From Bacillota bacterium (GTDB lineage: Bacteria; Bacillota; Bacilli; Tumebacillales; Effusibacillaceae), in assembly GCA_020059765.1 (NCBI GenBank), contig JAGVBM010000084.1, forward strand, positions 1 through 5,661: DNA of 5,661 nucleotides, given 5' to 3'. Of this stretch, positions 1 through 4,805 are shown in pieces. Within the stretch, counting starts at the first letter, position 1; each line of letters starts with the position of its first letter. Made by a program: the position numbers and the translations under genes. The notes beneath the pieces are model-generated. The model saw only the letters and a program-made list of their open reading frames with translations, did not search any database and was not told the origin of the DNA.

Positions 1-432
1 AACTGCAGACAGGACTTCTTGCATAAAGTCACGACCCGGTGGATTCGTGAAAACCAAACGATCTGCCTGGAAGACCTGCAAGTGTCCCACATGGTCAAGA
101 ATCACAAGCTGGCAAAGGCGATATCTGAAACGGCATGGGCAACCTGCCGCAGGATGCTGGAATACAAGGCGAATTGGTATGGAAGAACCATATCTGTAGT
201 AGCGAAAAACTTCCCGTCGAGCCAACTGTGTTCAACTCCTGTCTGCGGCTACCGTAATCATGACGTGAAGAATCTTAAGTTGCGTGAGTGGACCTGCCCG
301 AAATGCGGGACTCACCATGATCGTGACCAGAATGCCAGTCAAAACATTTTTCAAGAAGGATTGCGTTTGTTGGCGGAGGCCAACTCAACTGTCGGAACGA
401 TAGGGATCGCTTGGTCAACTTCACCTCGTTAG
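1..432 (+). CDS. tnpB: TnpB, RNA-guided nuclease of IS200/IS605 element (5' truncated by window)
   Basis: The last 143 codons of a TnpB (OrfB) protein, read in frame from base 1. TnpB is an RNA-guided DNA endonuclease, ancestral to Cas12, that uses an omega-RNA made from the element's 3' end. Visible motifs are the RuvC-II glutamate in CLEDL (E24 of this fragment), the conserved NHKLAKAIS stretch (34-42), and RMLEYKANWYG (51-61). A zinc-finger region follows, with C77, C82, C99 and C102, then the RuvC-III motif HHDRDQNAS (106-112 region). The RuvC-I aspartate and N-terminal wedge/REC parts lie upstream of the window. Oddities: the first cysteine pair is spaced CSTPVC rather than the usual CxxC, and the C-terminus ends early in WSTSPR. 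Another frame continues into the right-end hairpin with a tail (ITQESP) that looks more typical. The gene may therefore be slightly degenerate, although the visible catalytic residues are intact. Confidence 0.9.
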   Translation, partial: NCRQDFLHKVTTRWIRENQTICLEDLQVSHMVKNHKLAKAISETAWATCRRMLEYKANWYGRTISVVAKNFPSSQLCSTPVCGYRNHDVKNLKLREWTCPKCGTHHDRDQNASQNIFQEGLRLLAEANSTVGTIGIAWSTSPR

Positions 433-494
433 AGGTGATTACCCAAGAATCCCCCACCAGAGCGGCAACGCCGTAGGTGGAGGGAGTGTTCAAC
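380..494 (+). ncRNA. Putative 3' part of omega-RNA (reRNA) of the TnpB element
   Basis: In IS200/IS605 elements the guide RNA for TnpB comes from the tnpB 3' end plus the right end, and the guide is read from the DNA just outside the element. The 3' scaffold here would include the two-part hairpin at 450-485 and end at about 494. The guide would then start at about 495, inside the GMC oxidoreductase remnant. The hairpin is seen directly. The RNA itself and its 5' limit are inferred from the family, so the start given is nominal. Confidence 0.45.
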
Positions 495-791
495 CGAAGG
501 TGGTGGAAAATCTTGCAGGCCGCCGGAGCCAAAAAAATCTGGGGCGGACATTCTATGCAATCGCCTTGGCTGATGACCCATCCGAGCGGCGGGACGCGCA
601 TGGGAGAGAATCCGAAAGAGTCGGTGACCGACAGATACGGGAGGGTGCACGGAATTCGCAATCTGTTTATGGCGGGAGGATCCCTGTTCCCCACGATGTC
701 CGCATTCAATCCGACAGAAACAATTGGAGCTCTGGCATATTGGCAGGCAGATCATATCAAAGGGAAAGCGCAACGGGGAGATTTGATCTGA
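495..791 (+). pseudogene. GMC-family oxidoreductase, C-terminal remnant cut by the IS element
   Basis: About 98 codons encode the end of a glucose-methanol-choline (GMC) oxidoreductase, the FAD-dependent dehydrogenases that include gluconate 2-dehydrogenase-like enzymes. Seen are the GMC C-terminal signatures THPSGGTRMG (28-37 of the remnant), with the active-site histidine, and NLFMAGGSLFP (54-64). FNPTETIGALA (71-81) follows, with the second catalytic position (Asn). The protein ends naturally at TGA 789-791. Full-length members are roughly 500-570 aa and start with an N-terminal Rossmann FAD domain, which is missing here. The frame runs back without a stop into the IS right end (V-E-G-V-F-N from 477), and no RBS precedes it, so this is best read as a 3' fragment separated by the insertion. 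The rest of the gene may lie left of the element. The exact substrate cannot be told from this piece. Confidence 0.85.
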
Positions 792-870
792 CACTTTTGA
801 ATCGATTGAGTACCTGCAGGTGACTAACTCGGACCCTCTTTTGGAAAACTAGGCCATGGGAGGTGATACC

Positions 871-1053
871 ATGGCAGACAGAGGCACTAACAATGCGCCG
901 AATACAAGAAACCCCGATCGGCCGCCGTCCAAGCCGGGCAGACTGGACCAGTTTGCGGACGACATGCAGGAAACCGTCAATCCGGAACTAAAGGGCGACG
1001 TGACATCCAATAAGGAAGCCCATTTGCAGCGGGATCGTTTTGGCGGACCGTAA
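871..1053 (+). CDS. Small hydrophilic protein of unknown function (60 aa)
   Basis: I do not recognise this protein. The start is ATG 871, because GGGAGGTGA at 858-866 sits 7 nt before it; the earlier ATG at 856 overlaps that RBS and would lack one. The product is 60 residues, has no membrane segment, signal peptide or cysteine, and is rich in Asn, Asp, Pro, Arg and Lys, so it is probably largely disordered. A proline/arginine-rich N-terminal third (to about residue 28) is followed by a possible short helix, LDQFADDMQETV (29-40), and a charged tail ending RFGGP. In size and composition it resembles the minor small acid-soluble spore proteins of Bacillus, but I see no recognised SASP motif, so this is only a suggestion. 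It stands alone, after the GMC remnant and before a strong terminator. Confidence 0.72.
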   Translation: MADRGTNNAPNTRNPDRPPSKPGRLDQFADDMQETVNPELKGDVTSNKEAHLQRDRFGGP

Positions 1054-1116
1054 GCGGTCCCATTCATAACCGGTTCGGACCCAGTCAGGTCGCGACATCC
1101 AGTGCTGTACATGTGC

Positions 1117-1141
1117 AAACCCCCTTCTCGAAGGGGGTTTT
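1117..1141 (+). terminator. Strong intrinsic terminator between convergent genes (probably bidirectional)
   Basis: A perfect 10-bp stem, AAACCCCCTT (1117-1126) with AAGGGGGTTT (1131-1140), closes a CTCG loop. On the plus strand it is followed by a short T run (1138-1141), giving a terminator for the small gene ending at 1053. On the minus strand the stem also ends in TTT, just past the ABC-F stop at 1163, so it can end that transcript as well. Confidence 0.85.
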
Positions 1142-1162
1142 GTAAGTTGCAGGATGGGGGTG

Positions 1163-3091
1163 TCAGAGTCCTCTTTTGTTTTTCTCGATTTCTTCCGCCA
1201 GTTCACTCAGTTCGGTCCAGCGGTCAAGAGCGATCCGCAATTCTTCTTCCAGTCGGGTTTGCTCTTTCATTAACTGCTGCAAACGGACAAAATCTGACCC
1301 GCCTTGGGCCATTTCCGCCTGCACCAGCGCCAACTGTTCCTCCAAGGCGGCAATTTTTCCTTCGATCCCGTCGTATTCCTGCTGCTCCTTGTACGTCAGA
1401 CGGCGGGGCCGATTGGATTCGGATTTGGATTTGAATGACACTGCATCGGCAGGGGCGTGCTTGGAGTCGGAGTGTTCCGCACCCGGCGGCTCGTCATTGG
1501 CGTACGATGCTTGGTATTCCGAATACATGCCGAAAAATTCCCGGATCTTGCCATGCGGTTCAAAAGCAAGCAGTTTGTCCGCCACCCGATCGAGAAAATA
1601 GCGGTCGTGAGACACGGCGATCACCGTTCCGTCAAACTGGTCCAGATAATCCTCAAGGATTGCCAGCGTCTGAACGTCCAAATCGTTGGTCGGTTCGTCC
1701 AACAACAGCACATTCGGTTCTTCCATCAGGATCCGCAACAGATACAAACGCCGTTTCTCACCGCCCGACAGTTTGCCGATCGGTGTCCACTGCATAGCAG
1801 GAGGGAACAAAAAGCGGCTGAGCATCTGACCGGCGGAGATCACTTGTCCGTCTTGGGTCCGGATGTAGGGTGCAGCTTCCTTGATATATTTAATCACCCG
1901 TTTGTCTTCGTTTAATCCGAGATTTTCTTGCGTGTACCAGCCGATTTTAACCGTTTGGCCGATCTCGACAAAACCGCTGTCCGGCGACAAACGACCGGCT
2001 ATCAGATTCAGCAGGGTTGATTTGCCGCTGCCGTTGGGGCCGACAATGCCGATGCGGTCTCCAGGTTTGATCAGATAGGAAAAGTCCCGAAAAACAACCT
2101 GGCCGTTAAAGGAATGGGTAACATGATCCATTTCGACCACCTTGTTGCCCAATCGTTGGGACCCGATCGCAATGTCCAGTTTGTCGGCAGGTTTTTCCAC
2201 CTTTTGGTCGCGCAAGGAGGTCGCGAATTCCACACGCGCTTTTTGTTTCGTGGTACGGGCTTTGGCGCCTCGCTGCAGCCAAGCGAGTTCACGGCGCAGC
2301 AGATTTTGCCGCTTGTCTTCTTGTGCAAGCTCTTGTTCCTCACGGGCGGCTTTCAGTTCGAGGAATTGTTCGTAGTTGCCCGCATAGGAATACAGTTGGC
2401 CTTTGTCCAATTCGAGTATACGATTGACCACCCGATCGAGAAAGTAGCGGTCATGGGTGATCATCAGCAGGGCGGATTTCAGTTTCGACAAATAGTCCTC
2501 CAGCCAATCGATTGTCTGATTATCAATATGGTTGGTCGGCTCGTCGAGAATCAGCAGATCGGAAGGTTGAATCAACGCGCGGGCAATCGCCACCCGTTTG
2601 CGTTGACCGCCGGACAGTTCCCCGACCGGCTGCGAATATTGGGTCAGCCCAAGACGGTTCAGAATGTTTTTGGCATTGGCTTCCATGTCCCAGGCGTGAT
2701 GGGCGTCGATCTGCTGGCTGAGTTCAATCAGACGCTCGTGCAGCTTGACATCGTCGGGCTGCGCTTCACTCTGTTCGAGCAGGAATTGATAATCCCCAAG
2801 CAGGTTCAAAACGGGTGAAGTGCCGTAAAAGACAGACTGCAAGACTGTATGGTGTTCGATGAACAGCGGATTTTGCGACAGATATTCGATACGCATCCCG
2901 TTTCCGGTCACCACTTGTCCGGTGTCGGGAATATCGAGACCGGCCAGGATTTTGAGCAGGGAAGATTTGCCGGCTCCGTTTACACCGATCAGACCGATGC
3001 GTTCCCCTTGTTCGATCCCGAAGGAAAGATCGCGAAACAGAACTTTTTCACCGTAAGATTTGCTGATATTCATAACGGAAGCAAGATTCAT
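1163..3091 (-). CDS. yfmR: ABC-F family ATPase, YfmR/Uup type (ribosome-associated translation factor)
   Basis: A 642-residue soluble ABC-F protein with two ATPase domains and no membrane segments. Domain 1 has Walker A GVNGAGKSS (36-44), signature LSGGQRKR (159-166), Walker B LLILDEP (179-185) and H-loop THD (212-214). A charged linker (about 245-305, with QNLLRRELAWLQRGAKAR) fits the tRNA-interaction linker. Domain 2 has GPNGSGKST (351-359), LSGGEKRR (441-448), LLLDEP (462-467) and SHD (494-496). A hydrophilic spacer leads to a C-terminal Uup-like coiled coil (about 566-640). Both Walker B glutamates are present. The sequence agrees closely with my memory of B. subtilis YfmR (about 629 aa), reported to relieve ribosome stalling when EF-P is missing. 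That role is transferred by family. ATG 3091 is chosen because AAAGAAGG at 3108-3101 lies 9 nt upstream; the in-frame TTG at 3100 abuts that RBS. The start is 39 nt after the DUF2062 gene's stop, so the two are probably co-transcribed. Confidence 0.93.
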   Translation of the reverse strand: MNLASVMNISKSYGEKVLFRDLSFGIEQGERIGLIGVNGAGKSSLLKILAGLDIPDTGQVVTGNGMRIEYLSQNPLFIEHHTVLQSVFYGTSPVLNLLGDYQFLLEQSEAQPDDVKLHERLIELSQQIDAHHAWDMEANAKNILNRLGLTQYSQPVGELSGGQRKRVAIARALIQPSDLLILDEPTNHIDNQTIDWLEDYLSKLKSALLMITHDRYFLDRVVNRILELDKGQLYSYAGNYEQFLELKAAREEQELAQEDKRQNLLRRELAWLQRGAKARTTKQKARVEFATSLRDQKVEKPADKLDIAIGSQRLGNKVVEMDHVTHSFNGQVVFRDFSYLIKPGDRIGIVGPNGSGKSTLLNLIAGRLSPDSGFVEIGQTVKIGWYTQENLGLNEDKRVIKYIKEAAPYIRTQDGQVISAGQMLSRFLFPPAMQWTPIGKLSGGEKRRLYLLRILMEEPNVLLLDEPTNDLDVQTLAILEDYLDQFDGTVIAVSHDRYFLDRVADKLLAFEPHGKIREFFGMYSEYQASYANDEPPGAEHSDSKHAPADAVSFKSKSESNRPRRLTYKEQQEYDGIEGKIAALEEQLALVQAEMAQGGSDFVRLQQLMKEQTRLEEELRIALDRWTELSELAEEIEKNKRGL

Positions 3092-3130
3092 GGAGATCAA
3101 CCTTCTTTAAATCAACTTTTGGGTCCGGAT

Positions 3131-3628
3131 TTAGTTGGAGCCTTGTGATTGAGGCACTTTTCGACGTTCACGTTTGGCTTCCCGATGTTTGCGGTTCATC
3201 TCATACAAATAATAAGCCGGGAAAAAGGACAGGACACCCAACACCGCAGCAAACACCGACATGCCAAGCAGCGTTTTGACGTACACATACAAACTTTGCG
3301 GCATATGCAAGGGGCGAAAGGGCAGCAAATAACGCCCGACCATTGACGCAAAAGGCATCAGTGCAATGGGCAGGAAGGTCAGCTTGCCGATAATATTGCC
3401 GATGATGGAAGCAGATAGAGATGCATTGGCCAGTCGAACGATCGGATAAAACAGCAAGTAGATCGCAGAAGCAGTGGACAGGACCAGCATTTCAAGACCG
3501 AAACCGATGGCAAATCCGACAGCCACTTTGCGAGCACCGCCAGGGGAACGCAACAGTTTCAAATATTGCAGTTTCATCATTCGATTCAAGTGTCGAAAAC
3601 GGAAATTGCGGAAATCTTGCAGTTTCAT
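3131..3628 (-). CDS. DUF2062 domain membrane protein
   Basis: A 165-residue membrane protein with the DUF2062 pattern. A basic amphipathic N-terminus (1-35, with LLRSPGGARKVAVGFAIGFG at 25-44) leads into hydrophobic segments at about 36-65, 72-98 and 117-143. The Gly-rich segment IIGNIIGKLTFLP (75-87) stands where the family has its conserved Gly/Asn/Pro stretch. The C-terminus is strongly basic (RKHREAKRERRK), as expected for a cytosolic tail. DUF2062 has no settled biochemical role. The start is ATG 3628: AAGGAG (3644-3639) lies 10 nt upstream, and the longer in-frame option from 3661 would put the RBS inside the gene. It is the first gene of a likely operon with the ABC-F gene downstream. 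I found no convincing sigma-A promoter in the 100 bases before it; TATAAC at minus-strand 3680-3675 has no matching -35. Confidence 0.82.
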   Translation of the reverse strand: MKLQDFRNFRFRHLNRMMKLQYLKLLRSPGGARKVAVGFAIGFGLEMLVLSTASAIYLLFYPIVRLANASLSASIIGNIIGKLTFLPIALMPFASMVGRYLLPFRPLHMPQSLYVYVKTLLGMSVFAAVLGVLSFFPAYYLYEMNRKHREAKRERRKVPQSQGSN

Positions 3629-3732
3629 CGAAAAATAGCTCCTTCTGAGTAGACAGTCCATAGGTTTACATAGTTATATTCGGAATGGGTATGTTGAATT
3701 CCTTTGGAAAAAGCAGGGGACAAAACATGAAA

Positions 3733-3752
3733 CCCCCCGGGATTCCGGGGGG
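3733..3752 (-). terminator. Intrinsic terminator of the secreted-protein gene
   Basis: CCCCCCGG (3733-3740) and CCGGGGGG (3745-3752) form a perfect 8-bp, all-GC stem around a 4-nt loop. Read on the minus strand it lies about 33 nt after the stop at 3785 and is followed by TTTCATGTTTT, a broken T tract. On the plus strand the stem is followed by AATGAAG, so termination there is unlikely. It separates the secreted-protein gene from the DUF2062/ABC-F unit. Confidence 0.8.
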
Positions 3753-3784
3753 AATGAAGCGGCGGCAACATGTCGAACGAAAAC

Positions 3785-4195
3785 TTACCAGCCTGCGGGC
3801 AAGGAAGTTACTTGTTCGAGAGTTACCGTATAGGCATTCCATGGCAGGAGGTTCATTTGCCAACCAGCATCCACCACTTTGTAAATGATTTGTGTCGAGT
3901 TGTCCTGCGACAGTACGGTCACGTAAACGATCCGATCCGCCATCAGACCGATTTCACCCTCTGTCCAGAGAATTCGGTCCGCCATGAAACCGATCTGTTC
4001 TTCGGTAAACAGTACGCCGTTCAATGACAATTCATACATACTGGCGCCTTCTTGGCCTATGTAGACCATCACGTTTGTCCCGCTCGGATCGGTATACGTC
4101 GGGAACCAGAATGCGGATACGGGTGTTACTGTGATCAGCAGCATGGCGAACATGGCAGCGAGAATTGAAATGGTTTTGCGACGAGTCATGTTCAT
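3785..4195 (-). CDS. Putative exported protein of unknown function with an internal tandem repeat
   Basis: A 136-residue protein I do not recognise. The N-terminus is a classical Sec signal peptide: basic MNMTRRK, hydrophobic core ISILAAMFAMLLITVT (9-24), and a likely signal peptidase I site after PVSA (residue 28). The mature part is short (about 108 aa), has no cysteine and no LPXTG or lipobox, so it is probably secreted or loosely bound to the surface. Residues 64-77 and 78-91 are tandem 14-residue units (TEEQIGFMADRILW, TEGEIGLMADRIVY; 9 of 14 identical). A mixed, aromatic-containing segment with TVLSQDNSTQIIYKVVDAG (93-111) follows. The start is ATG 4195, 8 nt after GAGGAGG (4210-4204). 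It is monocistronic, ending before the hairpin at 3733-3752, and divergent from the MazG-like gene. Confidence 0.8.
   Translation of the reverse strand: MNMTRRKTISILAAMFAMLLITVTPVSAFWFPTYTDPSGTNVMVYIGQEGASMYELSLNGVLFTEEQIGFMADRILWTEGEIGLMADRIVYVTVLSQDNSTQIIYKVVDAGWQMNLLPWNAYTVTLEQVTSLPAGW
3923..4006 (-). repeat. Two tandem 42-bp coding repeats (IGxMADRI units)
   Basis: Unit 1 lies at 4006-3965 and unit 2 at 3964-3923 on the minus strand, in frame in the exported protein. They match at 27 of 42 bases and 9 of 14 residues; the shared core is TE..IG.MADRI. The divergence suggests an old duplication kept for protein structure. Confidence 0.8.
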
Positions 4196-4233
4196 ACGAG
4201 GTTCCTCCTCTACTGAAAAATATCAGTTTCGTT

Positions 4234-4255
4234 GAAATACCCCATAGGGTATTTC
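4234..4255. repeat. Perfect 9-bp inverted repeat upstream of the exported-protein gene
   Basis: GAAATACCC (4234-4242) and GGGTATTTC (4247-4255) are exact reverse complements around a CATA loop. The repeat lies 39 nt before the minus-strand ATG at 4195 and just downstream of the candidate minus promoter. It could be a stem-loop at the 5' end of that mRNA or an operator. There is no T run after it in either direction, so it is not a terminator. Confidence 0.75.
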
Positions 4256-4262
4256 CGGGTTA

Positions 4263-4291
4263 ATCTTAGGTATAATAAAAAATAATTGCAA
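4263..4291 (-). promoter_or_regulatory. Candidate sigma-A promoter for the exported-protein gene
   Basis: On the minus strand TTGCAA (4291-4286) is followed, after a 17-bp spacer, by TAAGAT (4268-4263). Each box matches the sigma-A consensus at 4 of 6 positions. Transcription would start near 4256, at the first base of the 9-bp inverted repeat. Position and spacing support it; no experiment does. Confidence 0.4.
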
Positions 4292-4314
4292 GTAAGCTGC
4301 GTTACAAATATGAA
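4286..4314 (+). promoter_or_regulatory. Candidate sigma-A promoter for the MazG-like gene
   Basis: The same palindromic TTGCAA (4286-4291) lies 17 bp before TATGAA (4309-4314) on the plus strand, 4 of 6 matches in each box. Transcription would start near 4321, about 68 nt before the ATG. A perfect TATAAT at 4271-4276 is an alternative -10, but I see no usable -35 or extended -10 for it. Confidence 0.35.
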
Positions 4315-4322
4315 TAGAAAAT

Positions 4323-4342
4323 GAGAATGCAGGAGAATGCAG
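4323..4342 (+). repeat. Perfect 10-bp direct tandem repeat in the MazG-like gene leader
   Basis: GAGAATGCAG occurs twice in a row (4323-4332 and 4333-4342), followed by another G. The period is close to one helical turn. It sits at or just after the candidate start of transcription and about 46 nt before the ATG. Confidence 0.8.
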
Positions 4343-4388
4343 GTCCGATGTGGAAACTAGATAAGATATACAGTGGAGGGGATACCCA

Positions 4389-4703
4389 ATGCGTGATACC
4401 CAGAAAGACCTGGATATTGCGAAACATATCAAATTGATCGAATGGCTGAAAACGGAGCTGCTGGACAATGTGTCCGCTTTGTTTCGAGGATTTCAGCAAG
4501 GCAGGGACGTGCTGCTGAAAGAAGCCTTGGCCAATTTGATCCTGTTAAGCTACTTATTGGCGCGAAGACTAGGCATGAAATATTCCCAACTGGACGAACT
4601 GATCCTGGAAAAAATCACCCGCGGCTCCGGACCCCAGCATGATTCGGACATGTGGCGGAGCGATTTGAACCTGTTGGAGACCTATTTTCGCAGCAAAAAA
4701 TAG
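4389..4703 (+). CDS. MazG-like family protein
   Basis: A 104-residue, probably all-helical cytosolic protein resembling the MazG-like family (as I recall, PF12643) found near ribosomal-protein genes in Bacillota. The N-terminus MRDTQKDLDIAKHIKLIEWL (1-20) is characteristic as I remember it. Helix EALANLILLSYLLARRLG (45-62) corresponds to the second metal-binding helix of true MazG pyrophosphohydrolases, which have Glu...Asp (EELGD type). Here the Asp position is Asn49, so nucleotide hydrolysis cannot be assumed. The start is ATG 4389, with GGAGGGG at 4375-4381 and a 7-nt gap. It lies upstream of rplI on the same strand with 102 nt between them; a hairpin and an extended -10 in that gap suggest rplI can be made separately. 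Its cellular role is unknown. Confidence 0.8.
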   Translation: MRDTQKDLDIAKHIKLIEWLKTELLDNVSALFRGFQQGRDVLLKEALANLILLSYLLARRLGMKYSQLDELILEKITRGSGPQHDSDMWRSDLNLLETYFRSKK

Positions 4704-4758
4704 GTGTGACATTTCCAGTCTGATCGGATTTTACCTGAATACGAATCAGGTTCATTCA

Positions 4759-4767
4759 TGGTATAAC
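4759..4767 (+). promoter_or_regulatory. Candidate extended -10 promoter for rplI
   Basis: TG at 4759-4760, one base, then TATAAC (4762-4767) forms an extended -10 element, 5 of 6 in the hexamer. No good -35 lies 16-18 bp upstream, which is tolerated by extended -10 promoters. The predicted start, near 4774, would leave a leader of about 32 nt before the rplI ATG. Confidence 0.4.
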
Positions 4768-4805
4768 ATAGGAAGAGAAGTATGGCAGCAAAAGGGGGCT
4801 TCACA

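Larger units (their letters stand above)
1..494 (+). mobile_element. IS200/IS605-family element, right (3') part
   Basis: The window opens inside an insertion sequence. Its tnpB gene runs to 432 and is followed by a subterminal imperfect hairpin and a terminal TTCAAC at 489-494. The outer stem pairs 450-458 with 476-485 around a bulged A at 481. The inner stem CGGC-AAC-GCCG spans 463-473. A foldback just after tnpB, with no terminal inverted repeats, is the known architecture of this family, whose TnpA transposase recognises such hairpins in single-stranded DNA. No tnpA is visible; it may lie upstream or be absent. The exact last base is inferred: GMC oxidoreductase coding sequence resumes at about 495. 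The left end is outside the window. Confidence 0.85.

Noticed and set aside
429..794. Minus-strand open frame over the IS end and GMC remnant.
   Set aside because: The plus strand carries clear TnpB and GMC signatures, and the minus frame shows low-complexity, unrecognised sequence.
2114..2818. Long plus-strand open frame (234 codons) opposite the ABC-F gene.
   Set aside because: It is the antisense of highly conserved ATPase motifs, has no good RBS and encodes nothing recognisable; it is a shadow of the real gene.
3670..3700. Possible promoter (TATAAC on the minus strand) for the DUF2062 gene.
   Set aside because: No matching -35 at 16-18 bp and no extended -10; kept out of the feature list.
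4212..4227. Inverted repeat ACTGA...TCAGT next to the RBS of the secreted-protein gene, considered as a riboswitch or attenuator.
   Set aside because: Only 5 bp, AT-rich loop, and no larger conserved aptamer is visible in the short leader.
4733..4751. Hairpin ACCTGA/TCAGGT between the MazG-like gene and rplI, considered as a terminator.
   Set aside because: The stem is only 6 bp with a 7-nt loop and no T tract follows; at best a weak structure.
4782..4805. Upstream ATG as the start of L9.
   Set aside because: It would place the RBS inside the coding sequence and add residues before the conserved MKVIFL start.
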